Assembly: GCF_038630985.1 (NCBI RefSeq)
Contig: NZ_CP152049.1
Span: 1,755,501 to 1,819,500, forward strand
Direction: 5' to 3'
DNA: 64,000 bases
From: Paenibacillus sp. FSL H8-0548
GTDB lineage: Bacteria > Bacillota > Bacilli > Paenibacillales > Paenibacillaceae
Positions 18,886 to 27,623 of this stretch are shown piece by piece; the first letter of the stretch is position 1; every line of letters begins with the position of its first letter. Under the pieces are notes generated by a model that worked only from the letters and a program-made list of their open reading frames with translations, searched no databases and was not told where the DNA came from. The position numbers and the translations under genes are program-made.

Positions 18886-19701
18886 TTGTTACTTGTATTG
18901 TTCAAACGCTTTTTGCGGAAGTCTACTTCCGCCGAGGCTGTAGAGAATGAGCGAAAGCTTTCTCCCGAACAATGTGTTGCTCGCATTCGTCAAGGTGACG
19001 AGCTGCTTCGCGAGCAATTCATAGCAGATTACAAACCTTATATTTTAAAAGTAACAAGTCGATTTTGCAAACGGTACATCGATCAGAACCGGGATGATGA
19101 ATTCAGTGTGGCGCTGTTAGCCTACAATGAAGCGATCAATCAGTTCGATAGTGATGCTGGAAAATCCTTTATTGGTTTTTCTGAAACTGTTATTCGCCGT
19201 CGGCTTATTGACCATGTCCGAAAAGAACAAAGGCATGCTCAGACAATACCTTATAGCATGTTTGACTCCGAGGATGGAGAGCAGCCGCGTAATAATTCCG
19301 TCGAAAGCTGGCAAGCGATGGCATCGTTTGAGATTAAGCGGACGGAAGATGAGAGAAGGCTGGAGATCGGCGAGCTGAACCAGGAGCTTATGAAATTTGG
19401 GATCTCTTTTGCTGAGCTTGTGGAAAACTCGCCTAAACATGCGGATTCTAGAAGGCTGTTGATTGGAATTGCACAGACACTTGTCAGTCATAGCGATTTA
19501 ATGGATTCCTTGAGAGAAAAGAGCAAGCTCGCTGTCAAAGAGCTGACTGAACTTTGTGGTGTATCCCGCAAAACAATCGAACGAAATCGGAAATATATCA
19601 TCGCAATTTCGATTATTATTTCAGGTACATACCCCTACATGCATGATTATTTAAATATAGCTGGTGACCAAATTCATACGAATAAGGAGGCAAGCAAATG
19701 A
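18886..19701 (+). CDS. sigI: RNA polymerase sigma factor SigI
   Basis: 271 residues. Region 2 has FIADYKPYILKVTSRFCKRY and DDEFSVALLAYNEAI; the C-terminal region ends VSRKTIERNRKYIIAI, the SigI signature. In Bacillus SigI acts in heat and cell-wall stress. A TTG at 18886 is favoured because GAGGTG is 6 bases upstream; a GTG at 18877, within that site, is the alternative. It overlaps rsgI by 4 bases. Its SigI-like promoter suggests self-activation. Confidence 0.95.
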   Translation: MLLVLFKRFLRKSTSAEAVENERKLSPEQCVARIRQGDELLREQFIADYKPYILKVTSRFCKRYIDQNRDDEFSVALLAYNEAINQFDSDAGKSFIGFSETVIRRRLIDHVRKEQRHAQTIPYSMFDSEDGEQPRNNSVESWQAMASFEIKRTEDERRLEIGELNQELMKFGISFAELVENSPKHADSRRLLIGIAQTLVSHSDLMDSLREKSKLAVKELTELCGVSRKTIERNRKYIIAISIIISGTYPYMHDYLNIAGDQIHTNKEASK

Positions 19702-20972
19702 AGCGTGGAGTTGTTATGAGTGTTCATAAGCAGCATGTAGTTGTAATGACAGCAGACGGTGAATTTTTGCAAGCCCCTGTTCAAGGTTCACCGCAGATCG
19801 GTGAGGAAATTACGTTTGAGGCGATTTTAAAAAAGTCTCGAGCTGTCAAGTCTATCTATTGGTATAGCAGTGCTGCTGCTATCTTTCTGCTCATATTTCT
19901 ACCACTGTTATTTTATACGCAAAAGGATTCGAACTCCGTAGTCGCCTATGTAAGCATGGACATTAATCCGAGCGTTGAATTAGGTGTCGATGGAAATGAG
20001 AAGGTAAGAGAGCTGCGTGCGCTAAACGAGTCTGGAGATCAGATTATAAAGGGACTCTCATACGCGGGTTTGAATGTGGCAGATGTAGCCGCTTCGATAT
20101 TGGAGAGGGCTAAAGGCTCGCATTATCTCGATACGCCTAACAAAGATATTTTCATAACGAGTATGCTGATAGACGGCAATTCTGCACTTAAGCTCGATTA
20201 TGAGGTTAATTTGACGGGAAAAGTCGACCAGATGTTGAGAAACTTGCTGTCGCAACTCGCAGCGGAGGCTTCCAGCGCAACGATTACGACACTGTCGATT
20301 CCGAATGAGCTGCGTGAGGAAGCGGCTGAAAACGGAATATCCTCAGGCAAGATGGCGGTATATTTGATGGCAAAGGATGAAGGCTATGAGCTTGAACTGG
20401 AGCAATTGAAGCAGCAATCCATCGACAAGGTTACAGAGTCATTTGGCGGAGTAAAGACGATCGTTGACAATGCTGCGGATACGAGCAAGGAGAAGCTAAA
20501 GGAGCTTGTTGCACGTGAGAAAGAGGAGAAGGCCAAGAAGCTGACAGAAGATCTAAGTACAAATACTGCTAAGCCTACACCAGCTCCAAGTCCAGCAAAC
20601 AAACCTGTGAGCGCCGTTAAGCCGCAGAAGCCTTCGACTAAAGCGGAAGAGACAAAAAAGCCCGACACGAGTGGAACGAAGGGCAGCGGCCAGCAAACAA
20701 AGCCGGATAAGTCTGCAAAGCCAAGTCAACCGAATAAACCAACGATCGGGAAGACAGACAAGGATCCAGATCGTAATGATAGATGGAGCAACTCAAAGGA
20801 CTGGGAATGGGACAAGGACAAATGGAATCGAAATAACAAAGATTACAACAGAAGCGATAAGGATAATAGAGAGCGAAACGAGAAATGGAATAGGGAACGC
20901 AGCAAGGAGAAGGGCAGTGACAACAAAAAGGAAACAAAAAAGAATCGAGAGAAACAAAACGAAAAAGATTAA
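19698..20972 (+). CDS. rsgI: Anti-sigma-I factor RsgI
   Basis: 424 residues. The N-terminal cytoplasmic RsgI domain (MKRGVVMSVHKQHVVVMTAD) binds SigI, followed by one membrane segment at about 55-75 (AAAIFLLIFLPLLFY). The external part begins with the conserved VSMDINPSVELGVD near 90. From about 275 it is a Pro/Thr/Lys linker, then a charged Asn/Lys/Arg/Trp-rich tail. Clostridial relatives often carry sugar-binding modules there; this one does not, so what it senses is unknown. Confidence 0.93.
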   Translation: MKRGVVMSVHKQHVVVMTADGEFLQAPVQGSPQIGEEITFEAILKKSRAVKSIYWYSSAAAIFLLIFLPLLFYTQKDSNSVVAYVSMDINPSVELGVDGNEKVRELRALNESGDQIIKGLSYAGLNVADVAASILERAKGSHYLDTPNKDIFITSMLIDGNSALKLDYEVNLTGKVDQMLRNLLSQLAAEASSATITTLSIPNELREEAAENGISSGKMAVYLMAKDEGYELELEQLKQQSIDKVTESFGGVKTIVDNAADTSKEKLKELVAREKEEKAKKLTEDLSTNTAKPTPAPSPANKPVSAVKPQKPSTKAEETKKPDTSGTKGSGQQTKPDKSAKPSQPNKPTIGKTDKDPDRNDRWSNSKDWEWDKDKWNRNNKDYNRSDKDNRERNEKWNRERSKEKGSDNKKETKKNREKQNEKD

Positions 20973-21184
20973 AAATCCAGCAGGGAATAAACGATGTGAA
21001 GGATACGGTTGAAGTGGAAAATGGTAAGCGGAGACTTAAGTCCTAGTGTTTGGGAAGGGCACTGGGAGCTTATCATGGGGCAAAATTCGACAGTATTTCC
21101 GATTGACAGATATTGCAAAACCATCCTATGATTAATAGTAAATGTAACCGTTTTTCTAGAGACGTTGCCGGGGAGGAGTACAAA

Positions 21185-22552
21185 ATGCAGGCCATTCGAA
21201 AGCGCTATTTCCCGGCGCTTGCCGAGTATATACGAGATGGTAAGGAAGTATCATTATTTCTTGCTAATGAGCTGGGCAAGGAGCTTTACGGACTAAACCC
21301 CGAAGAGATTATCGCCGTGCACGAGGATTGTATACAGTCGCTAGCTGCCAATGTTGATTCTGATGAAGCGGTTAGACTATACAATCGTTCCTTCGTTTTC
21401 CTTATGGAGATTATGGTAGCTTGTCGCTTTCGATTGCCTGAACAGACTACTGAACAGAAATTTACCGAAATGCGAGAAATGCTGTTTCGCTCCAACCGTT
21501 CCTTTGAAATGGTTAAAAACAAATACGAGAACGTTTTGCAGCATATGGACAGCGGAATTGCACTGTTTGATAATGACGGTATTTTATCGTTTATTAACGT
21601 ACAGATGGCTAAGCTTCTGGAAATTCCCAGAAAAACATTAATAGGCTGTTCGATAAGAGAAATATTGAAGCATCGTCAGCTTTCGAGCACAACAAAGCGA
21701 ACAGTGCTAAGACTTTACAAAGAGATGTTTCTCTTGCGCAGTCGCTACTATGAATTCCAGCACAAGGATGGCAAGCATTTATTAGTAACCGTTACTTATG
21801 GAGATCAATTAGACGGCGATTTTTTAATTAGTGTAAAGGACGTTTCGGAATACAAGCAGATTGAGCAAACCGCATTGCAAAATGACAAGCTCGCTATGCT
21901 CGGAAAAATCGCAGCCGCGATTGCGCATGAAATCCGCAACCCGTTAACGAGTATCCGCGGTTTTATTCAATTGCTGCGTCCCTATTTGCTGGAAGTAGGC
22001 AAGGAAGAGTATGCGCGCATCATTTTAACGGAAATTGATCGGGCTAATGATATTATTTATGAGTTTCTTAATTCCTCCAAGCCCTCTGCGCCGATGAAGC
22101 AAATGGTAAGTATTGATCATTTAATTAAAGAGGTTGTCCTGCTGACTGAAAGCGAAGCGTTAATGCGGAATTGTGAAATTATATCGGAATGTAATCACTA
22201 TGGTCCAGTAGTCTCGATTGATGTCAAGCAGGTGAAGCAGGTCATTTTGAATATAGTCAAAAATTCACTTGATGCCATTGAAGAGGTGCAGGCTGATCGA
22301 AGAGGATTGATCGAAATCGTTTCGCGCCAAACCGATCAATTTGCTGAAGTTATCATTATGGATAATGGCAAAGGCATGGACAAGGCGACGATGAGTCGGC
22401 TGTTTGATCCTTTTTTTACAACGAAGCAAGCAGGTACAGGGCTTGGGCTGTCCGTGAGCTATCGGATCGTTCGCAACCACAATGGGACCATTCGAGTAGA
22501 TAGTGAGGCTGGAGCAGGCACGAAGTTTACAATTACCTTGCCTCTCGCCTAA
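21185..22552 (+). CDS. Orphan sensor histidine kinase (sporulation-kinase type)
   Basis: 455 residues, soluble. The first 110 residues resemble the RsbU N-terminal helical domain (ANELGKELYGLNPEEIIAVH). A PAS domain covers about 120-235, HisKA with AIAHEIRNPLTSIRGF near 250, and the ATPase with DNGKGMD and GTGLGLSV. No response regulator lies beside it, as for KinA-KinE kinases that phosphorylate Spo0F; that target is inference. The ATG at 21185 has GGGGAGGAG upstream; the longer frame from 21113 starts with TTG and has no ribosome site. Confidence 0.9.
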   Translation: MQAIRKRYFPALAEYIRDGKEVSLFLANELGKELYGLNPEEIIAVHEDCIQSLAANVDSDEAVRLYNRSFVFLMEIMVACRFRLPEQTTEQKFTEMREMLFRSNRSFEMVKNKYENVLQHMDSGIALFDNDGILSFINVQMAKLLEIPRKTLIGCSIREILKHRQLSSTTKRTVLRLYKEMFLLRSRYYEFQHKDGKHLLVTVTYGDQLDGDFLISVKDVSEYKQIEQTALQNDKLAMLGKIAAAIAHEIRNPLTSIRGFIQLLRPYLLEVGKEEYARIILTEIDRANDIIYEFLNSSKPSAPMKQMVSIDHLIKEVVLLTESEALMRNCEIISECNHYGPVVSIDVKQVKQVILNIVKNSLDAIEEVQADRRGLIEIVSRQTDQFAEVIIMDNGKGMDKATMSRLFDPFFTTKQAGTGLGLSVSYRIVRNHNGTIRVDSEAGAGTKFTITLPLA

Positions 22553-22610
22553 CCTGATAACTTCTAGATTGGCTGAATCAGTACGAATCGAATAAGCTGT
22601 AAGAATAGGT

Positions 22611-22641
22611 GCTCTTCTCCTTTATACGGAGAGCGCTTTTT
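22611..22641 (+). terminator. Terminator after the histidine kinase
   Basis: GCTCTTCTCC pairs with GGAGAGC with one bulge, then CTTTTTG. Confidence 0.55.
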
Positions 22642-22770
22642 GCTGTTTTTATAGTAGAATATGGAGCCTGAATATAAACATGGAAAAGTCGCAGGACGTT
22701 CTGTATAATGGGTTTGAAAAATCAATTAGTAATTTTATTGTTTTATTTTAAGCGAAGGCGAGGAATACAA

Positions 22771-24312
22771 ATGGGTGTTCAATTAACATACGGAGCTAGA
22801 GGTGCGGATCAAGCGGCTTCTGATGCATTGGTTCGTTTTGTAAGCAAAAAAGAGCTCATTCAAGAAGAAAATGCGGGTGCGATTATTCAACCGCAAATTG
22901 ATCATGCGCTTAGAGCGCTTTATGCAAAAGGATTATTTAAAGCAGAGCCGGAGCAAACCGAAATTGTAGCGACCTTAGGGCTTTATCCGGCAGCACATAT
23001 CGTTTTTACAGGAATTGAACATGATGGCGGCGTAAGAGGTTTGCGCTTAGCTGCAGCAGCGGCTGCAATAGCTTTGAAAAAAATACGCGCGGCGAATATT
23101 ACAGTATTGCTCTCGGAGGATTTGCTGCTAAGCTTTGATAAGAGCTGTGGCGCAGAGCTAGCAGCACAAGCTCTTACAGAGGGACTACTGCTTGCTCTGC
23201 ATGTTCGTGAGCCACTTAAGCGTGAGCCGAATGAGCGCTTCACATTGAAGGCGGTTTCTTTTGAACCTCAGGGCGCTAATGCCAAAGCGGAGATTAAAGC
23301 ATTGTGGGAGCAAGGCATGAACAAGGGCAAGCTTTATGCTGAAGGGGTCAGCTTGGCTCGTGATTTGACTAACTTGCCTGGCAATGATCTTACTCCCGAG
23401 CGCTTGGCCTATCATGCGGAGGAGCTGGCACGGGAGCTTGATTTGGAAATTGAGGTTATGGATGAGTGGAGTGCAGCTGAGCAGCGTATGGGAGGCTTGC
23501 TTGGCGTCGGTCAAGGCAGTATTAATCCGCCGCGGATGATTGTTATTCATTATAAGGGCGATTCGAGCTCAGATGAAGCTTGGGGACTTATCGGCAAAGG
23601 CATAACGTTTGATACCGGCGGCATTTCCTTGAAGAGAGCGGACGGCATGCAGGAGATGATTTCGGATATGGGCGGTGCGGCAGCTGTGCTCGGAGCGATG
23701 CGGATCATTGGGGAGCTGAAACCAGCAATCAATGTTGTTGCGGTTATTCCTACTGCTGAGAATATGCCGTCAGACCGCGCGATTAAACCAGGAGATGTTC
23801 TGCGTATGATGAGCGGTCATACGGTAGAAATCGTAAATACGGATGCAGAGGGACGCTTGGTGCTTGCAGACGGACTTACGACTGCCATTACGAGAGGGGC
23901 AACTCGTCTAGTAGACGTGGCAACGCTGACAGGGGCTGTATCCGTTGCTCTTGGAACTGAAGCTACGGGTGCGGTAACGAATAATGATGAGCTGTTCAAG
24001 CAGGTGCAGTCGGCTTCTGAGCGTACTGGCGAGCGAGTTTGGCTGTTCCCTTCCTATCCTGAGTACAAAAAGAAAATTAGGAGCGATGCTGCGGATTTGA
24101 AAAACAGCGGGGGCAGATATGGCGGTACGATTACCGGGGGACTGTTTATTGGTCACTTCGCAGAAGGCTTGCCATGGGTGCATCTTGATATTGCGGGTAC
24201 GGCATGGCTCGATGCTGGCCGAGGCTGGGAGCCAAAAGGCGCTACAGGGGTCATGGTCAGAACGTTGGTTGAATTGGTCTTACACCAAGAGGAAGCAGAG
24301 CGGAGAGGATAA
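22771..24312 (+). CDS. pepA: Leucyl aminopeptidase, M17 family
   Basis: 513 residues. It removes N-terminal amino acids from peptides with two metal ions. The metal and catalytic motifs are complete: GKGITFDTGGISLK near 290 and NTDAEGRLVLADGL near 370. The N-terminal third is the variable M17 domain. The ATG at 22771 follows GGCGAGGA; the longer frame from 22708 is not supported. The next gene starts 2 bases after its stop, so pepA heads a small operon with the MFS and AlkD-like genes. Confidence 0.95.
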   Translation: MGVQLTYGARGADQAASDALVRFVSKKELIQEENAGAIIQPQIDHALRALYAKGLFKAEPEQTEIVATLGLYPAAHIVFTGIEHDGGVRGLRLAAAAAAIALKKIRAANITVLLSEDLLLSFDKSCGAELAAQALTEGLLLALHVREPLKREPNERFTLKAVSFEPQGANAKAEIKALWEQGMNKGKLYAEGVSLARDLTNLPGNDLTPERLAYHAEELARELDLEIEVMDEWSAAEQRMGGLLGVGQGSINPPRMIVIHYKGDSSSDEAWGLIGKGITFDTGGISLKRADGMQEMISDMGGAAAVLGAMRIIGELKPAINVVAVIPTAENMPSDRAIKPGDVLRMMSGHTVEIVNTDAEGRLVLADGLTTAITRGATRLVDVATLTGAVSVALGTEATGAVTNNDELFKQVQSASERTGERVWLFPSYPEYKKKIRSDAADLKNSGGRYGGTITGGLFIGHFAEGLPWVHLDIAGTAWLDAGRGWEPKGATGVMVRTLVELVLHQEEAERRG

Positions 24313-24314
24313 AC

Positions 24315-25598
24315 ATGTTCAAGGGCATCCTGCTGCCTAGGCGGAGAATGTCCGAACAGCGGAAAGGCTTGCATACCGCTGTTATGGAAGGTATACCTGC
24401 CACTATTATTGGCAATTTACTCGGGGGTCCGCTGCTTACAGCGTACCTCCTTTATTTGGGCGCCAAATCGGACGCCATCGGTATTGCGCTTGCGATTCCA
24501 GCATTTGCAAACCTCGTTCAGCTAGTCATTGCTTTCTATATGCATCGTTTTGAGAACCGGCGTCTGTACATTATGTTGTTCAGTCTTATTCATCGTACTC
24601 TGTGGACAGCGACAGGATTGATTCCTTTTTGGATGCCAGAGGCGTATTGGGTGCCTACTTATATTGTCATGTTCATCATTTCGTTTATATGCGCTCAATC
24701 TGCGGGCGTGCTTTGGACCTCTCTTGTAGCTGATATGGTGCCTGCTCAGGTACGTGGTCGTTATTTTGGAATAAGGAATACGATTCATTGGGCGGTTGCA
24801 AGCCTTTGTCTGCTTATTGGCGGTCAGATATTGAATCGATTGCCGGAAGGCAGCGGTTTTGTAGTTCTGTATATCATATGTGCGATTGCAACGGTATGGA
24901 ATGCCATTGAATTGTTGCGCTATCCCAATCTTCCTCTTGAGAAATCCAACGAGTCATCCAAGTGGAAAATGCTGAGAAAGCCGCTGGCTGATCGCACCTA
25001 TTTGCAAGCCACTCTTTTTTTAGCAACATTCATTTTAATTCAAAATATTTCTGTACCGCTGTTCTCATACGTTATGCTTGATATTGTAAAGTTGAATTAT
25101 ACCTGGGTGACGGTCATTACGACTGTACAAATGATTGTGATGATGTTCAGCTACTACTACTGGGGAAGTCTTAATAGCAAATACTCGACTCGAACGCTGC
25201 TGAGATGGGCGCTTCCGATTGTTGCTCTTGCTTGTCTGCTGTGGTCAGGCATGGCGCTGCTTCCTTCTATACTTGTGCTGATCTTGGTCCATATCGTTCT
25301 TGGCATTGGCATTGGCGGCTATAATTTGCTTGCGTTTAATTTTATTATTGGAGATACACCTAAGTCGGAGCGTCCGATGTATATCGCAGTTTTTTCAGCA
25401 TTGACGGGCATCACTGGATTTATCGGTCCTTTGGTGGGAGGCTGGCTCTACAAGCGTGCAGAGGATAGTGCCTACTGGCTGCAAAGCTACGGCATTTCCT
25501 TATTTGTAGGAGTCGTGCTGCTTGCTATGGCGCTTCTGCTCGGTCCGGTTGTGCTCAGAGAGAAGAAAGTAAACGGAGGAAAAACCTATGACCTATGA
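24315..25598 (+). CDS. MFS transporter
   Basis: 427 residues with about 12 membrane segments. A motif-A-like loop appears after helix 2 (MHRFENRRLYIMLF) and the central loop is near 210 (LPLEKSNESSKWKML). VRGRYFGIRNTIH near 150 is typical of a family of uncharacterised Bacillota MFS proteins. The substrate is unknown. It is packed between pepA (2-base gap) and the AlkD-like gene (11-base overlap), so all three are probably cotranscribed. Confidence 0.88.
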   Translation: MFKGILLPRRRMSEQRKGLHTAVMEGIPATIIGNLLGGPLLTAYLLYLGAKSDAIGIALAIPAFANLVQLVIAFYMHRFENRRLYIMLFSLIHRTLWTATGLIPFWMPEAYWVPTYIVMFIISFICAQSAGVLWTSLVADMVPAQVRGRYFGIRNTIHWAVASLCLLIGGQILNRLPEGSGFVVLYIICAIATVWNAIELLRYPNLPLEKSNESSKWKMLRKPLADRTYLQATLFLATFILIQNISVPLFSYVMLDIVKLNYTWVTVITTVQMIVMMFSYYYWGSLNSKYSTRTLLRWALPIVALACLLWSGMALLPSILVLILVHIVLGIGIGGYNLLAFNFIIGDTPKSERPMYIAVFSALTGITGFIGPLVGGWLYKRAEDSAYWLQSYGISLFVGVVLLAMALLLGPVVLREKKVNGGKTYDL

Positions 25599-26295
25599 TG
25601 AGGTAATGCAGGAGCTGGAAAGGCTGGGCAATGAGCAAACGAAAATGACCTTTTTACGGCATGGAGCGATGGAGCCTCTGTTTGGGGTCAGGATCGGAGA
25701 TCTAAAGAAGCTTGTGAAGATTGTCAAAAAGGATCAAGCTATAGCTCTTAAATTGTACGAATCCGGCAATAGCGATGCCATGTATCTTTCAGGTCTTACG
25801 GTTAATCCGAAGTTAATCTCGAAAGAAACGCTTGAGCACTGGGTAGCGCAGGCGAGCTGGTATAGTCTTGCAGAATATACGGTGGCTGGCGTTGCCGCTG
25901 AGAGCCCATTTGCACGCGAGCTTGCGCTCGAATGGATGGATTCACCTGAAGAGATGGTTGCTACCTGCGGCTGGAGCACCTATGCCAATTATATATCGAT
26001 TACACCAGATGAGCAGCTTGAGGTGAATGAGCTAAGAGCGCTGCTTGGGCGTGTTCGGGAAACGCTTCACTCCGAACAGAATCGCGTTCGCTATACAATG
26101 AACAGCTTCGTTATAACGGTTGGCATCTATGTCGAAGAGCTGAGAGAGGATGCGATGGCTGCTGCCTCAGTCATTGGCAAGGTGCATGTCGATGTAGGGG
26201 ATACGGCTTGCAAGGTTCCGGCAGCAGCTGATTATATTGCAAAGGCTGTCGCCAAGGGCAAAGCGGGTGTAAAGAAAAAAACTTGTATTTGCTAA
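25588..26295 (+). CDS. DNA alkylation repair (AlkD-like HEAT) family protein
   Basis: 235 residues, all helical, of the PF08713-type HEAT-repeat fold. AlkD glycosylases remove N3- and N7-alkylpurines. From memory of Bacillus cereus AlkD, the active stretch WWDSVD aligns with WYSLAE here, so the catalytic aspartate is Glu and one tryptophan is Tyr. Activity is therefore doubtful; this may be a non-catalytic relative such as AlkD2. The end KKKTCIC is unusual. GGAGG precedes the ATG inside the MFS gene. Confidence 0.8.
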   Translation: MTYDEVMQELERLGNEQTKMTFLRHGAMEPLFGVRIGDLKKLVKIVKKDQAIALKLYESGNSDAMYLSGLTVNPKLISKETLEHWVAQASWYSLAEYTVAGVAAESPFARELALEWMDSPEEMVATCGWSTYANYISITPDEQLEVNELRALLGRVRETLHSEQNRVRYTMNSFVITVGIYVEELREDAMAAASVIGKVHVDVGDTACKVPAAADYIAKAVAKGKAGVKKKTCIC

Positions 26296-26342
26296 TTCAA
26301 AATGGATGAAGGAAAATATGGAGTAAATAGGGGTATACTGAG

Positions 26343-27311
26343 ATGAACGCAATTGATCGCCGGAAAAATGATTTATTGGCCTATAACCCGCAAGCAACGA
26401 TAGGCGCGGATGAGCTGGATAACTATTGGGAGAATACTTTGTCCGGCTATGCGGAGAGGCCGCTAGCGATAACTAGGGAGACGGTTGCAACTCCTTTCCC
26501 TGCTATAATAGCAGAACGGTTATCTTACAAGGGCAGTGATGATACTCTAATTCATGGCTTGTATATCCTGCCGCAGCAACGGATAGCAGGGGAAAAGCTC
26601 CCCTGTGTCGTCATTTATCAGGGCTATACAGGGGATAAAGGGCTTCCGGAGCGGTATGCGTCATGGCTGCTGCTTGGTTATGCTGTTTTTGCGGTTGATG
26701 CGCGCGGTCAAAGCGGGGAAACTGGCAATTTATTGACGTCAGAGGAAGGACAGGTCAAGGGCTGGGTAACACAAGGCATCTCACATGTAGAACAAAGCTA
26801 TTATCACGCGATTACGATGGATGCTGTGAGAGCCGTTGATGTGGCTTCGCTTCAGCCAGAGGTTGACGCTTCGCGAATCGCAGTTGTTGGGGGCAGCCAA
26901 GGCGGGGGGCTTGCGCTGCTAGCAGCCTCATTAAATTCAAAGGTAAGTGCTGTTGTTGCTGATATTCCGAATATGTGCCATATGGATTACGGCATCTTGC
27001 ATTCTACCGGATCTTTAACCGAGGTCGCGCAGTATATTAAGCGATATCCTGAACGATTGAATTTAGTGATGACAACGCTTGCGTATTTTGATTTGCTGAA
27101 TTTGGCGGAGCGTATTAAAGCACCTGTCTTGATGTCGGTAGGCTGGAAAGATACCGTATGTATCCCTGAGACGGTTTACGCGGTATTTAATCGAATTCGT
27201 TCGCATAAGCAGATGAATGACTTTCCTTTCTCCGGTCATGAAGTGTCCGAGTATCAGAATCGAGAGGCTATTATTTTCATAAAAGAAGCGCTAAACGTAA
27301 GCAAACTCTAG
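26343..27311 (+). CDS. Acetyl esterase of the AXE1 / cephalosporin-C deacetylase family
   Basis: 322 residues, alpha/beta hydrolase. The nucleophile motif is GGSQGGG near 182, the acid is in GWKDTVCIPE near 270, and the histidine is in FSGHEVSE near 302, a complete triad in the AXE1 order. Such enzymes deacetylate xylose oligomers or acetylated antibiotics in the cytoplasm. No signal peptide. AGGGG is about 9 bases before the ATG. Confidence 0.88.
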   Translation: MNAIDRRKNDLLAYNPQATIGADELDNYWENTLSGYAERPLAITRETVATPFPAIIAERLSYKGSDDTLIHGLYILPQQRIAGEKLPCVVIYQGYTGDKGLPERYASWLLLGYAVFAVDARGQSGETGNLLTSEEGQVKGWVTQGISHVEQSYYHAITMDAVRAVDVASLQPEVDASRIAVVGGSQGGGLALLAASLNSKVSAVVADIPNMCHMDYGILHSTGSLTEVAQYIKRYPERLNLVMTTLAYFDLLNLAERIKAPVLMSVGWKDTVCIPETVYAVFNRIRSHKQMNDFPFSGHEVSEYQNREAIIFIKEALNVSKL

Positions 27312-27623
27312 AATAGTACAATCATTAGCCCTTTCTTGAACGTATTAGGTTGTTTATTTCGCTTTATTAACAATCAATGCTTGAATTGGATGATATCAAT
27401 GCTAATAAGGTTATGGATAGCTTACGTACTATGTACTAAAATATAAGGGAGTTATTACGTTTACAAAGCTTTAAGCATAATTAACGGTATTATTTTATTA
27501 ACCATCAAAATAAGCGTAATGTGAAGACGATTTGTGCAAGTGCAAGTGGGCGGGCATGTATGGCGAGCTTCGCCTTAGAAAATAATAGAATGGCAACGAA
27601 TAGAGAGGGTGGAATTTTCTGCA
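27312..27623. other. Intergenic region before odhA
   Basis: AT-rich, 312 bases. I see no clear terminator for the esterase gene and only weak promoter-like sequence (TTGAAT, 16 bases, TAATAA near 27374). Nothing else stands out. Confidence 0.4.
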
